A program made the translations under genes and the position numbers. Below are positions 30,038 to 36,066 of a stretch of DNA of 36,066 bases, in pieces. Positions within the stretch are counted from its first letter, which is position 1, and every line of letters starts with the position of its first letter. The stretch covers positions 1 through 36,066 of the forward strand of contig CALVRX010000010.1 of the NCBI GenBank assembly GCA_944358815.1, read 5' to 3'. Below the pieces are notes generated by a model. It was not told the DNA's origin. It made no database searches and saw nothing but the letters and a program-made list of their open reading frames with translations. The DNA comes from an uncultured Bacilli bacterium (lineage in GTDB: Bacteria; Bacillota_I; Bacilli_A; RF39; UBA660).

Positions 30038-31450
30038 GTGGAAAAAACAAAACTAATCGCAACTGTATGTGAAAGTAAAAATGAACGTAGACAAATAGAA
30101 GAATTTATTAAAAGTGGTATTGATGTCATTAGATTAAACATGAGCTATTCTTCCCAAGAAATTTGCCGTAGACTAATTAACATAATAGATGAAACAAATA
30201 AAAAACTAGGTACTAATACGGCAGTAATGCTAGATTTAGAAGGTCCCTGTGTTAGAACTGGAACCTTTATTGGTGGTAAAGCTAATTTAAATACCGGTGA
30301 TAAAATAAGAATATATATGAATGAAATTAAAGGTAATATGACAGGCTTTTCTGTCAATTATTCTAATTTAGTCAACGATTTAAAATATCATACTAAAATC
30401 AAATTAAGTAAAGGTAATGTAATACTTCAAGTAATTGAAAAAGGTTTAGACTATGTTGTATGTGATGTCCTAAAGGGTGGCGAAGTCACTGACCATTCCA
30501 AAATCTATTTACCAGAAACTAAAATTAGCCGTAAATTTTTAACTAAACAAGACTATAACGACATTTTATTTGCCGATGAAATGAATGTCGATTTTATTAG
30601 CGTGTCATCTATATCTTCAGCTGAAGATGTCCTTGAAATAAATGACCTATTAATTGAACTAAAAAATGAACATATCGGTCTTTTAGCTAAAATTGAAAAT
30701 AAAAGAGCCGTTGATGACATTGATAATATCATTAATATTGCAGACGGTATTATTTTAGATAGAGGCGATTTAGGAATTGAACTACCAATCGAAATTGTCC
30801 CAAATATTCAAAAGAAAATAATTCATAAATGCTATCAAGAAGGCTGTCTAATGGTTATTACTGCCGAATTTAATAGTTTTCTAACTAGAAAAGCCATTCC
30901 AAACCGTGCCGAAGTTTCCGATCTCTCAACCTTAGTATCTGAAGCTATCGATGCCATTATGCTAACTAGTGAAACCACTGTTGGAGCTCATCCTGTTGAT
31001 ACCGTTCGTATTGTTAGTAAAATAATTAAAGAATCTGAAGACAGTATTGATTATGGATATTTTTTCCGTAAATCATTAAATGAAAAACAAAAAAGCATTA
31101 CCTCAACTGTTTCTTCCAGTGTGGTATTAGGAGCTAACGAATTAGATTGTAAAGCTATTTTAGTTGCCACAAACTATGGTAAAACCGCAAGACGTATTAG
31201 TCAATTAAAACCACCTTGTCCAATCGTTGCCGCAACCTCTAACCATGAAGTTGTTAAAAGTCTTCAATTGCATTTTGGCGTTTTACCAGTAACAGCCCAA
31301 GGTGATACTCTAGATGAATTAACTGAAAATGTCAAAAAACAAATAACCACTACATTTAATTTAAATAAAGGTGATAAAATTATTATTACTGGTGGTTATC
31401 CATTTAAAAAAGTTACTTATACTAATTTTATGCAAATCGATGAAATATAA
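30038..31450 (+). CDS. pyk: divergent pyruvate kinase
   Basis: 470 residues from a GTG start (AGGGTGG upstream). Pyruvate kinase converts PEP and ADP to pyruvate and ATP. Kept residues: Arg32-x-Asn34-x-Ser36, catalytic Lys218 and metal ligand Glu220 (AKIEN), Asp244 (RGDLG), PNRAEVSD, and the C-terminal domain. Changed against the norm: RLNFSHG reads RLNMSYS, LDTKGPEIRT reads LDLEGPCVRT, and the ATQMLESM stretch reads TAEFNSFL with one residue lost, so the catalytic Thr may be Thr275 or may be absent. Either a divergent pyruvate kinase or a paralogue with a different task. It is 20 bases from the GH31 gene, probably one operon. Confidence 0.85.
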   Translation: MEKTKLIATVCESKNERRQIEEFIKSGIDVIRLNMSYSSQEICRRLINIIDETNKKLGTNTAVMLDLEGPCVRTGTFIGGKANLNTGDKIRIYMNEIKGNMTGFSVNYSNLVNDLKYHTKIKLSKGNVILQVIEKGLDYVVCDVLKGGEVTDHSKIYLPETKISRKFLTKQDYNDILFADEMNVDFISVSSISSAEDVLEINDLLIELKNEHIGLLAKIENKRAVDDIDNIINIADGIILDRGDLGIELPIEIVPNIQKKIIHKCYQEGCLMVITAEFNSFLTRKAIPNRAEVSDLSTLVSEAIDAIMLTSETTVGAHPVDTVRIVSKIIKESEDSIDYGYFFRKSLNEKQKSITSTVSSSVVLGANELDCKAILVATNYGKTARRISQLKPPCPIVAATSNHEVVKSLQLHFGVLPVTAQGDTLDELTENVKKQITTTFNLNKGDKIIITGGYPFKKVTYTNFMQIDEI

Positions 31451-31470
31451 AAGAATAAGGAGCGATGCCC

Positions 31471-33873
31471 ATGTATAATTTAGGTGAACAATTTAAAATT
31501 GATAAACAAAGAGCCATAGCCAATAAAAAAAGCATCATACAAGGACCAAATTATCGTTTTACTGTTTTAACCGAAAGATTAATTCGTTTAGAATATAATG
31601 ACAATGGGCATTTTGTCGATGAACCCACTGAATTAGTCTTATATCGTGATTTGCCAACTCCTGAATTTGAATTAAAAGAAGACCGTAACTTTGTAATTAT
31701 TACTACCAAATATTTTAAATTAACATATATTAAAGGAAAATCATTTATAGGTGGTAAAGCCAACCCCTCAGCTAACTTAAAAGTTGACCTTTTAAACACT
31801 GATCGTTATTGGTATTATGGACACCCTGAAATCAGAAATTTTGGCGTACCTAATCCATCACTGTCCGAAGGGGGAACAAAAGGTAAAGGATTATACTCTG
31901 TCGAAGGTATTGCCAGTATTGACGATACAGCATCCTTACTATTAAATGAAGATGGAACCACACATCAAAATGATGAACTAAGAATTGATACCTATTTATT
32001 TATGTATAACACTGACTTTGAAGACGCATTAAAAGATTATTATCAAATATCTGGTTTTCCTGCCTTACCACCTAGATATGCCTTAGGAAACTGGTGGAGT
32101 AGTAATAATGATTATGATGACTTAAAACTAAAAAAACTAGTTGACAATTTTGATAGAAATAACATTCCTTTATCTGTTATCGTGTTAGACAAAGATTGGC
32201 ATAAACGTATTAAAATTCAAGATAAATATCTCAGAACCGGCTTCACTTTTAATAACCAATACTTTACAAATCCTAAAGCCATGATTGATTATCTACACAG
32301 TAAAAATATTAGAATAGGATTAAGTATCGATCCAACATCTGGTATCTATAATATTGATACCTATTATAATGACGCCTTAAAATACATTCAAACTGATAAT
32401 ACCGGTAAAATTCCTTATAATGTTTTAGACCCTAAATTTATCGACGTCTATTTAAAAATGTTTATTCATCCTCTAGATAATCTAGGAATTGACTTCTACT
32501 GGCTTGATTTGGAAAATACCCAAAATACGCCACAATTAACTTTATTAAAACATTATCAATTTTATGATATGCAAAGAGATTATAAAAGAAGACCACTAAT
32601 TTTATCAGAAGGTGATACTATAGCGCCTCATCGTTATCCAATATTATATTCTGGTAAAACTCCAGTAGGCTGGGAAACACTAAGAAAAATACCATTTTAT
32701 AATAACAACACCTTTAATAATGGCGCTCAGTTTGTCGCTCACGATGTCAGTGGTTATTTCAAAGGAACAGAAGATAATGAACTTTATTTAAGATCCATTC
32801 AATTAGGCACCTTTTCACCAATTTTAAAATTTGGTGTAGATAAAGGTCGCTATTATAAAAGAGAACCTTGGCGCTGGGATATTAAAACATATACCATTGC
32901 CAAAGACTACTTGCAACTAAGACATAAATTAATCCCTTATATCTATAGTGAAACCTATAAATATCATAAATTTGGTGATCAATTAATAAAACCATTATAC
33001 TATTTAAAACCAGACTTTTATGACGATGTCTTATACCGTAATGAATACTTCTTCGGCTCATCACTATTTATCGCTCCGATCATTACCCAAAAAGATGAAG
33101 TCATGAATCGAGTAGTCCATAATTTCTATCTTCCATCAGGTACTTGGTATGACTATGTCACTGGTAAAAAATTTCCAGGTGGTAAAAGCTATATCAGTTT
33201 CTTCCGTGATGAAGACTATCCCGTTTTTGCTAAAGCCGGTTCTATAATTCCCTTAAGCAATAATAAAAACTTAAATGATACTACACCACCAACCGATATG
33301 GAAATCAATATCTTCCCAGGACAAAGTAATTCATACACCTTGTTTGAAGATGATGGAGAAAGTGATTTATATCGCAAAGGCTTCTATCTATTAACTCAAA
33401 TTGACTATACTTATATGCCTAATAATTATAGTGTAGTTATTAGATCAGTTAAAGGTAAAAGCGGAATCATTCCTGATAATAGAAATTATACTATTATTTT
33501 TAGAAACACCAAAAGAACCGAAGAAGTCACAGCTTATTTAAATGATACATCACTATCTTTAAAAACTTATGTCGATGGACCAAACTTTATTGTTGAAATA
33601 CGTGATGTTCCAACTGTTGGTCAATTAACCATTAGCTGTAAAGGTAAAGATATTGAAATCGATGCTTTACGTCTAATTAACGAAGATATTGAACGCATTA
33701 TCAGTGACTTAAAAATCTCTACAGAAATGAAAGAAAAAATTGATTCCATTCTTTTCAGTAAAGATCCAATTAAGAAAAAAAGAATTTCTATTCGTAAATT
33801 AGCTAAAGATGGTTTAGATAAGAAATTCGTCAGAATGTTCTTAAAATTACTTGAATATATTGGTGAAATTTAA
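31471..33873 (+). CDS. glycoside hydrolase family 31 (alpha-glucosidase-like)
   Basis: 800 residues. GH31 enzymes cleave alpha-linked sugars. N-terminal beta domain (1-190), the TIM barrel with LGNWWSSNNDYDD, then nucleophile Asp346 in FYWLDLEN, C-terminal beta domains and a helical tail (about 735-800) seen in some Bacillota members. The usual WSGD acid/base segment after HRYP reads YSGKTPVGWETL, with Lys396 in place of Asp, and SHDIGG reads AHDVSG. Activity is thus uncertain. ATG 31471 follows AAGGAG at a normal distance; the ATG at 31465 is too close. No signal peptide, so it acts on imported sugars. Confidence 0.88.
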   Translation: MYNLGEQFKIDKQRAIANKKSIIQGPNYRFTVLTERLIRLEYNDNGHFVDEPTELVLYRDLPTPEFELKEDRNFVIITTKYFKLTYIKGKSFIGGKANPSANLKVDLLNTDRYWYYGHPEIRNFGVPNPSLSEGGTKGKGLYSVEGIASIDDTASLLLNEDGTTHQNDELRIDTYLFMYNTDFEDALKDYYQISGFPALPPRYALGNWWSSNNDYDDLKLKKLVDNFDRNNIPLSVIVLDKDWHKRIKIQDKYLRTGFTFNNQYFTNPKAMIDYLHSKNIRIGLSIDPTSGIYNIDTYYNDALKYIQTDNTGKIPYNVLDPKFIDVYLKMFIHPLDNLGIDFYWLDLENTQNTPQLTLLKHYQFYDMQRDYKRRPLILSEGDTIAPHRYPILYSGKTPVGWETLRKIPFYNNNTFNNGAQFVAHDVSGYFKGTEDNELYLRSIQLGTFSPILKFGVDKGRYYKREPWRWDIKTYTIAKDYLQLRHKLIPYIYSETYKYHKFGDQLIKPLYYLKPDFYDDVLYRNEYFFGSSLFIAPIITQKDEVMNRVVHNFYLPSGTWYDYVTGKKFPGGKSYISFFRDEDYPVFAKAGSIIPLSNNKNLNDTTPPTDMEINIFPGQSNSYTLFEDDGESDLYRKGFYLLTQIDYTYMPNNYSVVIRSVKGKSGIIPDNRNYTIIFRNTKRTEEVTAYLNDTSLSLKTYVDGPNFIVEIRDVPTVGQLTISCKGKDIEIDALRLINEDIERIISDLKISTEMKEKIDSILFSKDPIKKKRISIRKLAKDGLDKKFVRMFLKLLEYIGEI

Positions 33874-33902
33874 AAAAGTTATAGAAAAAACTATAACTTT
33901 TT
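33873..33902. terminator. bidirectional terminator
   Basis: Perfect 12-base stem AAAAAGTTATAG (33873-33884) and CTATAACTTTTT (33891-33902), loop of six A. Serves the GH31 operon and the convergent GH3 gene, whose stop it overlaps. Confidence 0.9.
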
Positions 33903-35277
33903 ATTTTTGCCTTTCAAAAATAAGACCTTTATAATATTTCCAAGCAATTACCCTAAAAGCTAACTTATCAATTAAATTCTCATCAATTGTTTTATTATTA
34001 ATAGCTGTTTTTATAGCATTTATACTACTTTGATAATCTGTTGTCATAATTAAATCATTTCCCGCTAAAACCGCTTTAACTGTCGCATCCGCAATATCTG
34101 CCACGGCACCCATAGCTAAATCATCAGTCATAATAATGCCGGTAAAATTAAGTTCATTTCTAAGTAAATTATGTACACTCGGAGAAAGAGAAGCAGGATT
34201 TTTATCATCGATACTCTTAACAATATTGTGACTAACTAAAACCGCTTCTGTCCCTGCATCAATACCAGCTTCAAATGGCGGAATATCATTTTTTAATATA
34301 TCGTCATAAGTCCTATCATCAGTTACTGATTCAGTATGTGTATCCTTATTATTTCCGTAACCAGGGAAATGTTTTAACGTATAAGACACGCCAAGTCCTT
34401 TACTCGCATCAATTACAGTCTTCGCATAAGTAGAAGTTATCTCACTGCCTTGTCCTAAAGCCCTATCGTACATGTAATCACTAGAATTAGTCGATACATC
34501 TACTACCGGCGCTAAATTGACATTAATTCCCAAATTGTAAAGTAAATTACTTTTCTTAATAGTATCATTCTTAATTGCCTCAAATCCTCCAGAAGCATAT
34601 AACTCCTTTGAGGACTTAAAAGGTGTAGAAGCCAGTTTCGGATTACTACTAACTCTAACCACCTTGCCACCTTCCTCATCAGTAGCTGTCAGTATCGGTA
34701 TATTAGAAACCTCCTGTAAACTGTTCATCATATTTTTTACTTCTGTAGAACTTTTATCTTTAAAATCTTTTTCGAAAAACACATATCCACCAAATTGATT
34801 ATCTCTTAATACATCAATTCCATCATCAGGGTACCTTACTAATAATATCTGTGCAATCTTTTCATCTAAACTCATTTCTTTTAATTTCTTATACGCCTGC
34901 TTATAATAATCTTTAAAAATTCCATTGTCCAAAAAATCAGTTGGAATTCCATTTTCATCCTCAGTTACATCCGCACTAGTATAACTTATAATTTCATTAT
35001 TTTGTAAATCAAAATTTTTATTTAAATCACCACTATATTCAATTTTCAAAAAATCTCCCACTTGTATATCATCATCATTCATTCCAAATGTATAAATAAT
35101 ATTATTGCTATCTTGAACTGTCACATAATCTCCATCAGTATTTATAACCGAAGCTAAAAGTTCATTTGTATCATCAACTTGTGTACCTTTGTTAACCCTT
35201 AAACTAATAAGAATTCCACTTGCTAATATTGTCACAAAAACAATCGATAAAGCAATTAAAATATTTTTCTTGTTCAT
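33901..35277 (-). CDS. membrane-anchored GH3 (NagZ-like) glycosidase
   Basis: 458 residues. One N-terminal membrane segment (about 6-27), so the enzyme faces outside. Residues about 30-110 form an extra beta-rich domain not found in short NagZ. The GH3 barrel begins near LKEMSLDEKIAQILL and includes DEEGGKVVRV, NLGINVNLAPVVDV, KHFPGYG followed by a Asp-Thr-His motif (acid/base His), and the nucleophile Asp in IIMTDDLAM. The KH(F/I)PG and D-x-H pattern is that of beta-N-acetylhexosaminidases that trim peptidoglycan. No lipobox. Shine-Dalgarno GGAGGAA on the minus strand. Confidence 0.9.
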   Translation of the reverse strand: MNKKNILIALSIVFVTILASGILISLRVNKGTQVDDTNELLASVINTDGDYVTVQDSNNIIYTFGMNDDDIQVGDFLKIEYSGDLNKNFDLQNNEIISYTSADVTEDENGIPTDFLDNGIFKDYYKQAYKKLKEMSLDEKIAQILLVRYPDDGIDVLRDNQFGGYVFFEKDFKDKSSTEVKNMMNSLQEVSNIPILTATDEEGGKVVRVSSNPKLASTPFKSSKELYASGGFEAIKNDTIKKSNLLYNLGINVNLAPVVDVSTNSSDYMYDRALGQGSEITSTYAKTVIDASKGLGVSYTLKHFPGYGNNKDTHTESVTDDRTYDDILKNDIPPFEAGIDAGTEAVLVSHNIVKSIDDKNPASLSPSVHNLLRNELNFTGIIMTDDLAMGAVADIADATVKAVLAGNDLIMTTDYQSSINAIKTAINNKTIDENLIDKLAFRVIAWKYYKGLIFERQK

Positions 35278-35332
35278 AATTCCTCCTCACTATTATTATA
35301 TATAAAATTATCTCCCAAAATATGTCAAAAAT

Positions 35333-35352
35333 AAAAAACCACAAAGTGATTA
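35333..35352 (-). terminator. terminator of the second XRE gene
   Basis: On the minus strand AATCAC, loop TTT, GTGGTT (plus 35337-35351) with one G-U pair, then a T-run (plus A 35333-35338). Confidence 0.55.
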
Positions 35353-35625
35353 TTTTTTTCTCTCATCAATTCTAGAAAAATGAGTAACATGTGATTTGTC
35401 ATAAATAACTAAATCCTCAGATTTTAACTTAGCCTTCTTGTCATACTTGTTTATATTATTTGTAAACTTATCAATCGTCGAACACTTTACATCAATTTTA
35501 CCATTCTCAATCTGATTCAAATATGATAAAGTGGTTCCTAAAATTTCCGCAAATTTCTCTTGCGATAAATGATATTTCATTCGAAAATACTTTAAATTAA
35601 TAGCCAAATTTTCAGCTAATCTCAT
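35350..35625 (-). CDS. XRE-family HTH regulator
   Basis: 91 residues. HTH_3 domain at about residues 5-60: AINLKYFRMKYHLSQEKFAEILGTTLSYLNQIENGK in pattern, followed by a basic/acidic tail ending IDERKK. Start at the ATG at 35625, 8 bases after GGAGG on the minus strand; five earlier in-frame codons overlap that site. It is divergent from the surface-protein gene at 35768, mirroring the arrangement at 28248-29580. The two regulators share the fold but little exact sequence. Confidence 0.88.
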   Translation of the reverse strand: MRLAENLAINLKYFRMKYHLSQEKFAEILGTTLSYLNQIENGKIDVKCSTIDKFTNNINKYDKKAKLKSEDLVIYDKSHVTHFSRIDERKK

Positions 35626-35669
35626 AACCTTTACCTCCAATAATATTGTTAAAATTATTTTATATTTTC

Positions 35670-35756
35670 ACGAAAGCAAAGTCTTTACTATTAAAACGAA
35701 AGAAAATGTAGACAAGTAATAAAAGATGTAGTATATTTATTATAGTAAGACGAAAG
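35670..35756. repeat. three direct ACGAAAG repeats in the divergent intergenic region
   Basis: ACGAAAG at 35670-35676, 35696-35702 and 35750-35756, spaced 26 and 54 bases (about one and two units of 27). The second abuts the -35 and the third overlaps the Shine-Dalgarno of the plus-strand gene. Plausible binding sites for the adjacent XRE protein. Confidence 0.55.
35709..35737 (+). promoter_or_regulatory. promoter of the second surface-protein gene
   Basis: TAGACA (35709-35714), 17-base spacer, TATATT (35732-35737). Confidence 0.65.
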
Positions 35757-35767
35757 GAAATGAAAAA

Positions 35768-36066
35768 ATGAAGAAAAAAGTCGAAATGTTTTCCAAAAAA
35801 TATCTAATAGGAATAATACTAGGAATATTTGTCTTTGGAGTAGGAGGAGTATATGCTGCTACATATATCGCAAGTAATCGAATAACCTATGATCATTCTA
35901 CAAGTGGCATGCAAGCAACAGAAGTCCAAGGAGCCATCGATGAACTTTATAATATCTGTTTTCCACCAACAACAGCCAGCCAAGTCATGGATGGATTAAC
36001 CAAAGATCCATATGAATGTAGATATTTCTTTAAAGGACAAAATCCAAACAATTATATAACCTTTAA
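35768..36066 (+). CDS. membrane-anchored surface protein, 3' end outside the window
   Basis: 99 codons are visible and the frame is open to the edge. Basic N-terminus, one membrane helix (about residues 12-32), then ITYDHSTSGMQATEVQGAID followed by ELY and Cys, and, after a spacer, QNPNNYITF. These two segments match the surface protein at 28248-29159 in the same order and at similar spacing, so a DUF6273-like domain is expected beyond the edge. The start has GAAAGGAAATGAAAAA in front, nearly the same leader as the other gene. Divergent from an XRE regulator. Confidence 0.82.
   Translation, partial: MKKKVEMFSKKYLIGIILGIFVFGVGGVYAATYIASNRITYDHSTSGMQATEVQGAIDELYNICFPPTTASQVMDGLTKDPYECRYFFKGQNPNNYITF

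Noticed and set aside
35670-35756. CRISPR array from the ACGAAAG repeats
   Set aside because: Only seven-base repeats, three copies, unequal spacing, no cas genes.
1-36066. UGA read as tryptophan (Mollicutes code)
   Set aside because: Tryptophan is TGG in valS, thyA and GH31, and TGA closes nfo, thyA and the HD gene.
28248-36066. Prophage remnant, suggested by XRE genes and the VQGA-DELY motif
   Set aside because: No integrase, capsid, tail or lysis genes; the genes between are metabolic.

Overview
The window is AT-rich DNA from a small-genome, Gram-positive Bacillota. Gene order and content point to an uncultured gut lineage of the RF39/Mollicutes-adjacent Bacilli type; this placement is an inference, because no rRNA is present. 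TGG encodes Trp and TGA is used as a stop (nfo, thyA, the HD gene), so the Mycoplasma code does not apply. Peptidoglycan genes (class B PBP, RodA, NagZ-like GH3) show that the cell is walled. gpr and spoIIP indicate a sporulation programme, or the remains of one. Genes are tightly packed. Many promoters are extended -10 boxes (TGnTATAAT) lying only a few bases before the Shine-Dalgarno.

Layout. 1-3.7 kb: rpsT diverges from gpr-spoIIP-small membrane gene, followed by nfo; the rpsT/gpr/spoIIP order matches Bacillus, where lepA and hemW follow directly (here they lie at 18-21 kb). 4-8 kb: class B PBP, rpmG, efp, and a coiled-coil protein of unknown role. 8-11 kb: a Met/Pro/Asn-rich small protein, trmB, then a run of envelope-related genes (lipoprotein, acidic protein with an amphipathic N-terminus, YtxG-like, YtxH-like). 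11-17 kb: YqeG-type phosphatase, rnhB, small protein, metallo-beta-lactamase-fold hydrolase, membrane protein with a zinc ribbon, and a T-box-controlled valS. 16.9-17.9 kb: a type IV pilin-like protein and a degenerate paralogue. 18-21 kb: lepA, an unknown gene and hemW. 21.3-24.1 kb: HD hydrolase, thyA, folA, tmk, a dTMP/folate operon. 24-27 kb: GDPD-like phosphodiesterase, DUF2179-type membrane protein, YceD, rpmF, rodA. 27.3-28.2 kb: PD-(D/E)XK (Rpn-type) nuclease.

The last 8 kb look most accessory. Two divergent modules each pair an XRE/HTH repressor-like gene with a membrane-anchored surface protein. The two surface proteins share an N-terminal TYD-TSG-VQGA-DELY segment and an NNYITF segment typical of DUF6273-like domains (28248-29580, and 35350 to the window end, where the gene is cut). 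Each intergenic region holds its own operator-like repeats. Between the modules lies a carbohydrate cluster: a membrane-anchored EIIB-like domain without its phospho-Cys, a divergent pyruvate kinase, a GH31 enzyme with changes at conserved active-site motifs, and a convergent membrane-anchored GH3/NagZ-like protein.

The best candidates for something undescribed are the duplicated XRE/surface-protein modules, the pilin plus degenerate-pilin pair, and the sugar cluster with altered catalytic motifs. No rRNA, tRNA, CRISPR array, insertion sequence or prophage structure was seen.
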